From positions 1 through 64,000 of the forward strand of contig JBBCJB010000020.1 of assembly GCA_037190485.1 (NCBI GenBank): a DNA stretch of 64,000 bases, in the 5' to 3' direction. Position 1 is the first letter of the stretch. Each line of letters begins with the position of its first letter. Of the stretch, positions 1 to 8,843 are shown one piece after another. The stretch is from Parapedobacter sp037190485 (GTDB lineage: Bacteria; Bacteroidota; Bacteroidia; Sphingobacteriales; Sphingobacteriaceae). Under the pieces are notes generated by a model that was given only the letters and a program-made list of their open reading frames with translations, was not told the DNA's origin and ran no database searches. Made by a program: the position numbers and the translations under genes.

Positions 1-123
1 GCTTACCCAGGCGTTTTCCAGCCCGGTGTACAGGGGCTGGAAAACGTCGGGAAGCGCGGTTGGAAAGGCTTTCTGGGGCCGCATGTCCGCCGGCCAATGG
101 ATCTCGAAATGCTGTGTTTTCAT
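1..123 (-). CDS. 5' fragment of unknown protein
   Basis: Only the first 41 codons are in the window; the gene runs off the left edge. It begins MKTQHFEIHWPADM and shows no signal peptide or recognised motif. The ATG lies 12 nt after the stop of the XRE-type gene, so it is probably the third cistron of the small operon 635-456, 423-136, 123-1. I do not recognise the family and propose no function. Confidence 0.5.
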   Translation of the reverse strand, partial: MKTQHFEIHWPADMRPQKAFPTALPDVFQPLYTGLENAWVS

Positions 124-135
124 AAGGTATGCAGA

Positions 136-423
136 CTAAAAATTTTTCAGCGGCTTCCGTTTCCTCTTCTTCTGCCAATACTTCAGCGGGGCGAAGTCCG
201 TCCTGCCGAGCTCCCTGTCGGAGAGCGTCCCCGCGAATTCCTCCATCGTCGTGCCCGCGAAGGCCAGCAGCCGCCGCGCCACGAGGAAACTCAGCTCGCA
301 GCGGTCGTTCTCGATGTCGAAGAGGTGGAGGCTGGAGATGTTGAGGACGATCGCCAGTGTAGGGATGTCGAGTCCCTGTTTTATCCGGATGTGTTTTACG
401 GCTTCGCCGGTGGTGTGGTCCAT
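136..423 (-). CDS. small XRE-family (Cro/C1-type) HTH protein
   Basis: 95 residues from an ATG at 423. Residues about 6-60 fit the five-helix XRE pattern: GEAVKHIRIKQG, then LAIVLNISSLHLFDIENDRC with the typical LA..L.IS....IE core, then a helix ending in FAGTTMEEF. The C-terminus is strongly basic (KKRKRKPLK). The reading frame continues upstream without a stop, but that part overlaps a separate small gene and has out-of-frame composition, so the ATG at 423 is chosen. Likely a cytoplasmic DNA-binding regulator; its target is unknown. It sits between two small unrecognised genes. Confidence 0.65.
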   Translation of the reverse strand: MDHTTGEAVKHIRIKQGLDIPTLAIVLNISSLHLFDIENDRCELSFLVARRLLAFAGTTMEEFAGTLSDRELGRTDFAPLKYWQKKRKRKPLKNF

Positions 424-455
424 GGGTAGTTTTTTCCAGTTATTCGTCACTTCAT

Positions 456-635
456 CTATTGGTTGTACACATCCCGTATCTCCACCTCCGGATTGTCCCG
501 TACCTGCTTGGTGAACACATCCATCAGCTTCTTCAACTCCAATGCGGGCATGTGGCCGTAGATCTTGATGATGCGGCCGTCGTGCAGGGTGAGCGAGGCG
601 AAGAGGGGTTGGTCTTTCTTTTCGTTGTCGTTCAT
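456..635 (-). CDS. hypothetical small protein, 59 aa
   Basis: Reads MNDNEKKDQPLFASLTLHDG and ends in EIRDVYNQ before TAG. No signal peptide or membrane segment; composition is charged and looks like a small mixed alpha/beta cytoplasmic protein. It lies 32 nt before the XRE gene on the same strand and has the codon use of its neighbours. Too short for a family call. It could be a partner of the XRE protein, as in many two-gene regulatory or toxin-antitoxin units, but nothing in the sequence shows that. Confidence 0.45.
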   Translation of the reverse strand: MNDNEKKDQPLFASLTLHDGRIIKIYGHMPALELKKLMDVFTKQVRDNPEVEIRDVYNQ

Positions 636-758
636 GGTGAATCGTTAGTGGTTCTTTTTGTGTTGTGTCTTGGTGTTTTGCTTCCGGTCTTCCGGACTTG
701 AAACAAGCAGCCCTCGTCCCAATTTGACAAGGGACTGCTTTGCAAACGCATGGAATGC

Positions 759-2285
759 TCACTCCTTTTGGCTTAACCTTTCAGCAAGGATGACCGCATT
801 GTACGCATTCAAGATCCTTCCTGAAACGGATAGATCCTCGAAATCCCTGGCTTTAAAACCACCGGGAACAACAACCAGGTTGTCGAATCCAACCCCCGAC
901 TCCATCAGGATACCTTTTACCTGTGCCGCGGTCAGTTTGGGATAATGCGAGCGGATCAACGCCGCGACACCCGCAACCATCGGCGCCGCCATGGACGTGC
1001 CATGGTCAAATCCATATCGGTTACCGGGCAGCGTGGAATAGACTTCGGTACCCGGTGCGAACAGATCAACCCGCTCCTTTCCATAGTTGGAAAACTGGGC
1101 CACCATTTTTTTGGTCAGGCTCCGGTTGACCGCACCTACGGCAATGAAGTTATCCACGAACTCGACCGCGCCGTTACGTGAATCGTTGGGGAAGACATCG
1201 ACGCTATCCAGGTTGCGGTGATTGTTCCCGGCGGCCTGTACGAGTAGCACATCCTTGCTTTCCGCGTATTTTAGGGCATCGTACACCCACGCGCTGTGGG
1301 GTGAGTAGTCCTTCCCGAAACTCATGTTGACGATACAAGCCCCGTTGTCCACCGCATAACGGATGGCCAAGGCGACATCCTTGTCGTATTCGTCGCCCTG
1401 CGGTATGGCCCGGATGGCCATGATGCGAACATGGTCCGCTATTCCATTCACCCCCACGCCGTTGTTCCGCATGGCCGCGATGATCCCCGCGACATGTGTT
1501 CCGTGGCCGTCCTTTTCCTTGAAAACGCCGACATCGGGATTGCCGTAGCCGTTGTCATCCAGGTCGTCGGGATCATCCCCGATGATTCCGCGTGGGTCGA
1601 AATGCAGGTTGTAATGGAATCTGTTCTCGGCTTCCAGTCGCTGGATGTGCGGCTTGAGGTTTTCGCCTCCTGCAGGGCCTTCGTATTGGCCGATTATTTC
1701 CATATAGCGTTTGCTGGCGGTCTCCGCTTCCTGCTCAAAAATCGGCTTCAACCGTTGATACCGGTTGAAATCAGCCGTATCCGCCGTGGGGATCCGGTCC
1801 ACTGCCTTCCCTTCGAACCGGTCGGCCAGCTTACTGATGGTGCGGGTGATTTCCAGTTGCGCTTCGAATAGATTGCCCTTGCCGCTCCCCAAGAAATTCC
1901 AACCGTGTACATCGTCGACAAAACCATTCCCATCGTCGTCTATCCCATTACCCGGTATTTCCCCGTTGTTTGTCCAGATGATACCCGCTAAGTCCTCGTG
2001 GTCGACATCCAGGCTACCGTCGATGACGGCAACGACGACTTCCCTTGACTGCTTCCCCTTGAGAAATGCATGTGCCTTCGCAAGGCTTATGCCCGGCACG
2101 GAGTCTGCGATGATATCCAAGTGAGGCCACGATTCCAATTGGTCGTCGCTCAACGGTGTCTGCCGGGTAAGCTCACCCACGGTACGCAATGTATCCACCT
2201 CCCGCACCGGCAGCCGCTGGGCGGCACAAGCCTGCAACGCGATGACAAGGAAGACCAACACCCGGTAAAAAAAACTCGCCTTCAT
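759..2285 (-). CDS. S8 family subtilisin-like serine peptidase, exported
   Basis: 508 residues from the ATG at 2285, which starts directly at a hydrophobic signal (MKASFFYRVLVFLVIALQAC); an ATG at 2315 would add ten residues and overlap the preceding gene. The Cys after the hydrophobic stretch could be lipidated, but the lipobox (LQAC) is atypical. The catalytic triad is visible: Asp in VVVAVIDGSLDVDHEDL (DGS instead of the usual DTG/DSG), His in DGHGTHVAGIIAA, Ser in HGTSMAAPMVAGVAAL. A long insert with GNGIDDDGNGFVDDVHGW lies between Asp and His, as is common in Bacteroidota S8 enzymes. It is the last gene of the sigma-FecR-SusC-SusD-TlpA operon, which suggests that the uptake system handles peptides or needs a surface or periplasmic protease. 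Confidence 0.88.
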   Translation of the reverse strand: MKASFFYRVLVFLVIALQACAAQRLPVREVDTLRTVGELTRQTPLSDDQLESWPHLDIIADSVPGISLAKAHAFLKGKQSREVVVAVIDGSLDVDHEDLAGIIWTNNGEIPGNGIDDDGNGFVDDVHGWNFLGSGKGNLFEAQLEITRTISKLADRFEGKAVDRIPTADTADFNRYQRLKPIFEQEAETASKRYMEIIGQYEGPAGGENLKPHIQRLEAENRFHYNLHFDPRGIIGDDPDDLDDNGYGNPDVGVFKEKDGHGTHVAGIIAAMRNNGVGVNGIADHVRIMAIRAIPQGDEYDKDVALAIRYAVDNGACIVNMSFGKDYSPHSAWVYDALKYAESKDVLLVQAAGNNHRNLDSVDVFPNDSRNGAVEFVDNFIAVGAVNRSLTKKMVAQFSNYGKERVDLFAPGTEVYSTLPGNRYGFDHGTSMAAPMVAGVAALIRSHYPKLTAAQVKGILMESGVGFDNLVVVPGGFKARDFEDLSVSGRILNAYNAVILAERLSQKE

Positions 2286-2301
2286 CTTCGTTAACTTGAA
2301 A

Positions 2302-3801
2302 TCAGTGTTTCGCATCCCGGATCACGACCACGTCCATCTCCTTTACCCCCTTGACCAAGTCAAAGCCCATTTGGTTCAGGGCTTTTTTATAGTCAAGAAC
2401 CGTAAAAGGTGGGCCGCCTTGTGGTTCCGCAATGATCCGGCCTGCCGACTCCGCATCGAATACATAGTCGATCTTTCCGGTGATGCCCGTGGCATCGATA
2501 AACGGGGGTTCCAGATGAGGATGTTCCACTAATTCAGTGATATTCATATACCCATACCGGATTTCCAACTGGAAGATGATGTCACGCACTTCGCCGTTCT
2601 CAAATACATAACTCCCGTTCTCGTTTTCATACATGGCGTAAGCACCCCCACTGGGTTTTCGACGGATCTTGCTTTCATCCATCACCACCAAACGCCAACA
2701 CGGCATGTCCCGTTTCTCCACGGTCACCTCGTATCCAAAGTGCTTGTGCAGGTCGGCTTGCATGGCTTCCTGCACGCGCTTGGCCGTGGCATGCTCTTTC
2801 GGGATTTTCAGGAAGTAGTTATAGCGATTGGGGGCTTCACCGTATTTCGATTCAAACGGGATGGAATCCTGGACCTCCAAAACCGGCCGGTACCAGAACC
2901 GCCCGTAGGACCTGCGCTGGCCGGGGTATTTGATGGTATCGGGATACACCCCGGTGTCCACCCGCGGAAACATCGGATAATTCCAAAGGCTGTCTGCAAA
3001 GGCCATGTAATACAGCCGCCTCAGTGATTCCCCGACAGCAATCACCTTGCCCCGCATTTTGTGTTCTTTATCAAAATCATAATTTGCGATATATGGCCCG
3101 GTCGCTTTCCCGGCCTGTCCCGGTTGGTACTTCGTTAATAAAGACAATTGCAGTACGTCCTCATTGTCCAGTCCTTTATCGGCTGATTCGTGCCAATTTT
3201 GTTCTGAAGCTTGCGTTGGATGGGCGGGAATCAGGCTGCTTATGTCATAATCCGGGTGCTTGACAGATTGGATAACTGCGTCAACTTGGCTCATATCGCT
3301 CCCGATCCAAGCAATAAGGCCTTGTTTGTCAATGACAAACACATAGGGAATGCCGACCTTCCCGGCCGCTTTTAGCCACGTGTTTTCCATATTCTTGTCC
3401 GGACCGTCAATCGCGACCGTATAGTCCATTCCATCGCCTTGTTTCTCGACGTATTTTTCGACACGGGTAACGTAGGCTGGATTTTCGGCACCGACGGGGT
3501 CGGTGTTGACCTCCATCACGAAGAAGCTTGCTACGGTAACCCCGTCGTTTCGATATTTCCGGGACAACTCCGTCAATTTGGGAATGGCAGCCCTGCAGGG
3601 TACGCACCAGGTTGCCCCGAATTCGACGACGTAGACTTGTCCCGGCTCGAATTGGTCGATTGGGTTGCCTTTGACCCATTTAAAGACATTGATGTCCGGG
3701 GCCTTGTCTCCAATCTTTAGCGTAGGAACGGCGTCTTTCGCTTGGGACCAGGCGGAAAAACTCAAAATAGAAAATAAAATGCTCAGTACGATGAATCTCA
3801 T
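2302..3801 (-). CDS. TlpA-type thioredoxin protein with C-terminal TIGR03435 domain
   Basis: 499 residues. A signal peptide (to about residue 20, AWSQ) is followed by a TlpA/AhpC-like thioredoxin domain (about 25-165) with the redox motif WCVPC at residues 65-69 and a cis-proline segment GIPYVFVID. Residues from about 250 to the end match in layout the TIGR03435 family (conserved uncharacterised domain often joined to SusCD loci), including FDLVKGVKEMDVVVI near the end. Probably periplasmic or membrane-bound thiol oxidoreductase. It lies 103 nt after susD and 16 nt before the protease start, so it belongs to the same operon. Confidence 0.85.
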   Translation of the reverse strand: MRFIVLSILFSILSFSAWSQAKDAVPTLKIGDKAPDINVFKWVKGNPIDQFEPGQVYVVEFGATWCVPCRAAIPKLTELSRKYRNDGVTVASFFVMEVNTDPVGAENPAYVTRVEKYVEKQGDGMDYTVAIDGPDKNMENTWLKAAGKVGIPYVFVIDKQGLIAWIGSDMSQVDAVIQSVKHPDYDISSLIPAHPTQASEQNWHESADKGLDNEDVLQLSLLTKYQPGQAGKATGPYIANYDFDKEHKMRGKVIAVGESLRRLYYMAFADSLWNYPMFPRVDTGVYPDTIKYPGQRRSYGRFWYRPVLEVQDSIPFESKYGEAPNRYNYFLKIPKEHATAKRVQEAMQADLHKHFGYEVTVEKRDMPCWRLVVMDESKIRRKPSGGAYAMYENENGSYVFENGEVRDIIFQLEIRYGYMNITELVEHPHLEPPFIDATGITGKIDYVFDAESAGRIIAEPQGGPPFTVLDYKKALNQMGFDLVKGVKEMDVVVIRDAKH

Positions 3802-3853
3802 GTAAGGAAATTATAATAAAATACGAAGTTGACCTATCCACGGAATGTCTTCC

Positions 3854-3885
3854 AGAAAGACGCCTGCAGGTAGGTCTGCCTTTCT
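3854..3885 (-). other. possible hairpin between susD and tlpA-like gene
   Basis: Arms AGAAAG and CTTTCT enclose a second, weaker GCAG/CTGC stem. There is no T-tract, so it could be an mRNA-stability or processing element separating SusCD from the downstream enzymes rather than a terminator. Weak on its own. Confidence 0.3.
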
Positions 3886-3904
3886 AGAACGGTACCGCGA
3901 CACT

Positions 3905-5299
3905 TTAATAACCTAAGTTTTGGGTGAGATTGGGGTTTACCAATATCTCGGATAACGGTATCGGATATAACACGTCCGTTTCCTGCCAGTCTGTTTTGAT
4001 ACTACTGAGCACGGCATTGGCCCGGTCGGTGCGCTTCAAATCGAGCCAGCGATGACCCCATTCCGCGAAAAATTCAATGCGCCGTTCCTGTTCGATGGCC
4101 AACAATAAGTCGGATTTACCGATTGATGGATTGGTATTCCCGATCAACGGCAACCCTGCGCGGTTCCTGATCGCATCGACGTCGGCAATGGCCAGGGCTA
4201 ACTTATCCTGTTGCACCCTTGCCTCCGCCCGGATCAAGTATTGTTCGGCAAGCCGTAACACCATGGCGTACTCGGTGAGGTTGGTGGTGGCGTAAGCACG
4301 ATATTTGTATTTGTTCGGGTAATAATAGGCCTGATCACCATCCAGATACGTACCTACCCAAGCTGTCCGGCGGTCATCACCGGTTTCAAAGGACGTCAAT
4401 AATCCATCCCGTAGTGATACCCCGCCGAACGAACTTGCGGGTGGGGTTGCGAGTATAAATAATTGCCCTTGCATCGTGACCTGTTCGGGTCTTACCGGTT
4501 GCAGTTGCCAGATAGCCTCCGAACTGTTGGCTAAAAAAATGGTATTTAAATCACTGCCCAATGAATATACATTTGAATTGGTAATCAACGACGTGGCCTG
4601 GCTTTCGGCATTTGCCCACGCGCCTGTATACAGGTAAACACGGGCCAACAACGCCGTCGCAGCCCCCCTGTTCGGCTGGCTCCGCTGGTTGTTGGCGAAT
4701 GAAAAGTCATCGGCTAACAATCGTTGGGCGTCTAAGAGGTCGTTGATGATATGTCCGTAAACCTGCTCCTTGGGGATTCGTGCCAACGCCGAATTAATCC
4801 GATAGTCGGTCGACGTGACGTACGGCACATCCCCGAACAGGTTAACGAGGTAAAAATGGCAAAACGCGCGGATAAATTTAGCTTCTCCTTCCAGTTTGCC
4901 TTTCGCGTCCTCAGAGATCGCAGCCGCGGATTGAATCCCTTCCAGCAGCGCATTTGCATTGCTGATGTACAGGTAAGCTTCTTTCCAGAATACGCTGTAG
5001 ACGACATTGTTGGTGGCCAACAGGGAAGGAAAGAAAAATTGTTGCTGTTCGTTTTCATTTTTGTAGTTGGAGAATTCATCGGCAGACAAGCCCGCAAACC
5101 GGTCGATTTCACCATTTGTGAAACTCGGATTCGTCATCATCAGGCTATAAATCCCGCGGAGGGCACTGACGGCCGTCACGTCATCTGTAAAAACAGTCTC
5201 GGCGACGACTTCTGTTTTAGGCGGGTCGATCCGGAGGAAGTCCCCGCACGAAGCGAATAATAGACTGCCAATAGTCCATATGTAGTTAATCGTTTTCAT
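3905..5299 (-). CDS. SusD/RagB-type nutrient-binding lipoprotein
   Basis: 464 residues. Lipoprotein signal with lipobox LFASC, Cys18, then the typical SusD start CGDFLRIDPPKTEV and the N-terminal TPR-like segments with FIRAFCHFYLVNLFGDVPYV, the hallmark region of RagB/SusD. The C-terminal half carries LAEQYLIRAEARVQ and EFFAEWGHRWLDLKRT, also family hallmarks. The protein would sit on the outer face of the outer membrane as the lid of the SusC channel encoded 10 nt upstream. Ligand not deducible; no glycoside hydrolase is in the operon. Confidence 0.93.
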   Translation of the reverse strand: MKTINYIWTIGSLLFASCGDFLRIDPPKTEVVAETVFTDDVTAVSALRGIYSLMMTNPSFTNGEIDRFAGLSADEFSNYKNENEQQQFFFPSLLATNNVVYSVFWKEAYLYISNANALLEGIQSAAAISEDAKGKLEGEAKFIRAFCHFYLVNLFGDVPYVTSTDYRINSALARIPKEQVYGHIINDLLDAQRLLADDFSFANNQRSQPNRGAATALLARVYLYTGAWANAESQATSLITNSNVYSLGSDLNTIFLANSSEAIWQLQPVRPEQVTMQGQLFILATPPASSFGGVSLRDGLLTSFETGDDRRTAWVGTYLDGDQAYYYPNKYKYRAYATTNLTEYAMVLRLAEQYLIRAEARVQQDKLALAIADVDAIRNRAGLPLIGNTNPSIGKSDLLLAIEQERRIEFFAEWGHRWLDLKRTDRANAVLSSIKTDWQETDVLYPIPLSEILVNPNLTQNLGY

Positions 5300-5309
5300 A
5301 TCTGGCGCG

Positions 5310-8300
5310 TTAAAAGGTGATTTGTGTACCGATTGTCATCATCCTAAGGGGGGGCAGCGCATTGAGGTTCTGGTTTTCTGGGTCCATCCCCAAAAAGTTG
5401 GTGATCGTAAACAGGTTCTGGCCTTGCAGGAATATCCTCCCATTGGTCATCCGGGCCTTGTTCATTATCTTCGCCGGTAGTTCCCATGAAAGGGAGACCG
5501 TCTTCAATCGAAGGAAAGAGGCATCTGATATGGCGTTATCGGACAACATATTATTTACATACGCCGCGGCTCCTGCACCTATTAATGTGTATTGCTGGAT
5601 ATCAGTAACGTCTCCGAGTGTCTGCCAACGCTTGTGTACCGAGGCAGGCTGATTGGAAAATGCGCCTGGCTGTTGAAATGTATAGTAATAGTTACGGCCG
5701 GTTTGTTTGACAAACTGAAAGAATATGTCCAATTGAAATTCCTTATAATTAAAGCCGTTATTAATCCCGCCATAGTATTGCTGAGCAATTTCTTTCAGGA
5801 ATTGACCGTCCGTGGCCGTGGAAATGCTACCGTCCCCGTTCACATCCTCGAAGGTATAAACACCGGTCTGCGGATTTACCCCGGTCGATTTGAGTGTTCG
5901 TAATGTATAAACCGACTTGCCTACCTGGTAAAGATTGCGGTAGGCCGGAAAGGCTTCGAGGTTGGGAAACGCAAGCAGTTCATTCTTGGGCAGGGTGAAG
6001 TTAATCGCCGTTGTCCATCGGAATTGCTGGTTGCCGATGTTTGTTGTGTTCAGTTCAAATTCCCAACCGCGGTTTTCCACGGTGGCCGGGAGATTAAACT
6101 GCACGCTGGGCTGACCCGTGATGACGGATAACGGTAACCCGACAAGTTGGTTCGAAGACCGGTTCCGGTACCAACTGGCCGAAACGAAGATCCGATCCCT
6201 AATCAAGCCCAACTCCAAACCAGCTTCCACTTTCCGGTTGGTTTCCCAAGCGTAATCCGGATTGTACAGGCGAGTGAGATACAGGCCGGTAGTCCCGTTG
6301 TAAGGATAGGTGGTCGCTGAATAGGTATGGAGGTACTGGTAGTTGCCGATGGCATCACTGCCTGTCGTACCGAAACTGGCCCGGAGCTTTCCATAGCTGA
6401 TGAAGCTCGCGCCGTTTTTGATGAAATCCTCGTTGGTGAACACCCAGGCTGCCCCTACCGCGCCGAAATTGCCGAATTGCCGGCCGGGTCCGAAACGGCT
6501 TGACCCGTCCCGGCGTCCGGTGGCGTTGATGATGTACCTGTCCTTCCAGGTATAATTTAACCGACCGTACAGGGCGGCATAACGGTATTGCGCATAGTTT
6601 GCGCTGGTGACCTGCCTGTTCGGGGCGGCCAGGATGTTGCCCAATAATGCATCACTCGTGTAGCCGGTGGCAGTAATGGTATTGCCCTCCTGCCGCGATT
6701 CCTGAAACGTTGCGCCTACCAGTGCGGCCAACGTCCCTGCTCCCAGTGATTTGGCGTAGTCAATCTGAGGTTCTATAATCCACGTGTTGATGGAATTGGC
6801 ACCAAATTGGGAAGTTCCAGTAGTGCCTGCCCGAAATTGCGGGGGTCTTGCGCTCAATGGTGAAATCGAAAGCTCCTGTACTTGCATGGTCGTATAGCCT
6901 ACCCGTGTCCTAAAATTGAGGCCAGGGAGTATCCGGTAACCGATGTCTCCGTTCGCAACCAGATTGTTGGTGTTATTGTCATAACGGTTGTTCAGCCGTC
7001 CTAACGGGTTTTGAATCCACCAATTTTCCCAGTCCCAGTTCAATTCCCCTTCCGCGGTGTACAACGCGGGCGCTGTTGGCGCGAGCGTAAAAGCCGTACC
7101 GGTAAAATCTCCTGCCACCATATCGTTCCGATTAACGCTGTAATTAACGGATATGTTCGCATGGAACCGTTTATCCGAACTAGCGTGGTTGAGGTTCAGG
7201 TTCCCCGATAAACGTTGCAGATCTCCACTCCCCGGGTATACCGTCGATTCCCTGTAGTATCCGCCCCCGAATGCAAATTGGGTATCTTCATTGCCTCCGG
7301 AAACGGACAACCGGGCATTGGTCGTCTGGGCCGTACCCCCAATCAGCTCCCGCTGCCAGTCCGTATAGCGCGTGGTGTCCCAGATGAAAATATCTGGCAA
7401 ATCATTGTGTAAAAACTCACGGATGTCCCATAAACCGTCGTTCTTCAATGCCTCCGTGCGCATCTCCACGTATTGCTGTGTATTCAGCAGGTCGAGGAAT
7501 TGGGGGACCTTGCCGATGCCCTGCATAAAATCGACGCCATACCGGGTTTTCCCGGCCTTCCCTTTCTTCGTGGTAATCAGTACCACGCCATTCGCGCCTC
7601 GCGATCCGTAGATGGCCGTGGCATCCGCATCTTTCAGTACCTCGATGCTTTCGATGTCATCCGGGTTGATGGACACCAACGGGCTGCCGTTTTGAATGAT
7701 TCCACCGCCCACCGTCGATATCATGGAATTGGACGTGAAGGGCACCCCGTTGATCAAGTAGAGTGGCGCATTGCCTTCGGCGCGCAAACTGTTCCGCCCC
7801 CGGATCTGAATGCTGAACGCGCCACCGGGAACGCCCGATTGCTGCGTGACCTGGACGCCCGGCATCCGGCCGATCATGGCCCCCAACGGGTTGTTTATGG
7901 GTTGCTGCTGGATGGTCTCGGCCGTGACCCGGCTGATGTTACCCGTACGCTCCCGGTCTTTGACCGTGTAGTACCCCGCGTTGACTTCCACTTCCTCCAG
8001 CGCGGAAGGAGCCGCCCGTAATATGATCGTCGGCACGTTGGGCGCCGCCTTTACTTCTTGCGTGATGTAGCCGACGTAGCTGATTTCCAGTAGGGCATCG
8101 TCTGGGACGTCACGAAGCAAATAGGCTCCGCGCTGGTCGGTCTTGGTGGCCAACCGATAGCCTTTCACACGTACGGAAGCGCCCGGTAGGGCGGCTCCAA
8201 GGCTATCAACCACGAGTCCCCTTACCTCGGGGAAGACGAGGACCAGCACCGGCCCGTTCCCGGAGACGCGAGGCTTCGCGCCGCTCCGGCCCCCGCCGCG

Positions 8301-8666
8301 GGGCGCCGGAGCCTCCTTGATCACGATGGTCTTTTCCTTGATCGTATAGGTGGCATCCAGCCCCGACAGGCTGGCCAGCAAAACCTTGTCTAACGGGGCG
8401 TCGTGGAAACCGGCCTGGACGACCGTGTTTTCGTCAAGCTTTTCCGACGGCCAAACGACATGGTAGCCAAGCTGCAGGCGGATTTCCTTGAACAGTTCCT
8501 TCAATGTCGTCTGCTGCTGGTGGAGGGTGATGCGCTGCGCCAGCACGCGCTCGGCACGGGCTTGGAACAGACACACGGTGATTAAAAAGAGGCATATCCT
8601 CATGATGCGCCAGGTTTGATACAGCGCGCGGTGTACACCGCTGCAGCGAATAAAAACTTTATCCAT
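5310..8666 (-). CDS. SusC/RagA TonB-dependent transporter with STN domain
   Basis: 1118 residues. Long N-terminus with a hydrophobic signal (IMRICLFLITVCLF), then an STN (secretin/TonB short N-terminal) domain at about 45-118, a carboxypeptidase-D-like beta-sandwich at about 145-225 and a TonB plug with IQIRGRNSLRAEGNAPLYLI and DADATAIYGSRGANGVVLIT. The rest is the beta-barrel ending MMTIGTQITF with a C-terminal aromatic residue. The STN domain is the part that signals to a FecR anti-sigma factor; the FecR and ECF sigma genes lie immediately upstream. The start codon at 8666 overlaps an opposing TAnnTTTG box (see ncRNA at 8680). Confidence 0.95.
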   Translation of the reverse strand: MDKVFIRCSGVHRALYQTWRIMRICLFLITVCLFQARAERVLAQRITLHQQQTTLKELFKEIRLQLGYHVVWPSEKLDENTVVQAGFHDAPLDKVLLASLSGLDATYTIKEKTIVIKEAPAPRGGGRSGAKPRVSGNGPVLVLVFPEVRGLVVDSLGAALPGASVRVKGYRLATKTDQRGAYLLRDVPDDALLEISYVGYITQEVKAAPNVPTIILRAAPSALEEVEVNAGYYTVKDRERTGNISRVTAETIQQQPINNPLGAMIGRMPGVQVTQQSGVPGGAFSIQIRGRNSLRAEGNAPLYLINGVPFTSNSMISTVGGGIIQNGSPLVSINPDDIESIEVLKDADATAIYGSRGANGVVLITTKKGKAGKTRYGVDFMQGIGKVPQFLDLLNTQQYVEMRTEALKNDGLWDIREFLHNDLPDIFIWDTTRYTDWQRELIGGTAQTTNARLSVSGGNEDTQFAFGGGYYRESTVYPGSGDLQRLSGNLNLNHASSDKRFHANISVNYSVNRNDMVAGDFTGTAFTLAPTAPALYTAEGELNWDWENWWIQNPLGRLNNRYDNNTNNLVANGDIGYRILPGLNFRTRVGYTTMQVQELSISPLSARPPQFRAGTTGTSQFGANSINTWIIEPQIDYAKSLGAGTLAALVGATFQESRQEGNTITATGYTSDALLGNILAAPNRQVTSANYAQYRYAALYGRLNYTWKDRYIINATGRRDGSSRFGPGRQFGNFGAVGAAWVFTNEDFIKNGASFISYGKLRASFGTTGSDAIGNYQYLHTYSATTYPYNGTTGLYLTRLYNPDYAWETNRKVEAGLELGLIRDRIFVSASWYRNRSSNQLVGLPLSVITGQPSVQFNLPATVENRGWEFELNTTNIGNQQFRWTTAINFTLPKNELLAFPNLEAFPAYRNLYQVGKSVYTLRTLKSTGVNPQTGVYTFEDVNGDGSISTATDGQFLKEIAQQYYGGINNGFNYKEFQLDIFFQFVKQTGRNYYYTFQQPGAFSNQPASVHKRWQTLGDVTDIQQYTLIGAGAAAYVNNMLSDNAISDASFLRLKTVSLSWELPAKIMNKARMTNGRIFLQGQNLFTITNFLGMDPENQNLNALPPLRMMTIGTQITF

Positions 8667-8679
8667 ATATTTGAACGGT

Positions 8680-8780
8680 TTGGTAGTGCGTACGGCCTTT
8701 CATTTTCTCAGGATGCACGGGCTGTACGCGACGATAAATTACTGAACGACAACCGGTGGTGCTACACTACCGGTTTTTTT
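8680..8780 (+). ncRNA. candidate antisense sRNA to susC leader (first locus)
   Basis: A plus-strand TATATTTG box at 8666-8673 matches the Bacteroidota -7 element; no good -33 TTG is at the right distance (best CTG at 8641-8643). About 80 nt downstream is a strong rho-independent terminator: arms 8751-8760 and 8766-8775 (10 bp with one GU pair), 5-nt loop, then seven T at 8774-8780. The transcript, about 100 nt, would be antisense to the leader of the minus-strand susC. No plus-strand gene explains this terminator. Bacteroides PULs are known to carry such antisense RNAs upstream of susC. 5' end inferred. Confidence 0.5.
8751..8780 (+). terminator. rho-independent terminator facing away from susC/fecR genes
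   Basis: Ten-bp stem (AACCGGTGGT with ACTACCGGTT), loop GCTAC, then seven T. It works only on the plus strand, whereas both neighbouring genes are on the minus strand. It should end the candidate antisense sRNA. Confidence 0.75.
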
Positions 8781-8843
8781 GCGCACGCGGCGCGGATCCG
8801 TGGGGGATGGGCTAGGGCTTGTCGAGTTTTCTTTTCATATCCG

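Noticed and set aside
15..50. Inverted repeat TTTTCCAGCCC/GGGGCTGGAAAA
   Set aside because: Inside the coding part of the truncated gene and imperfect; no T-tract after it.
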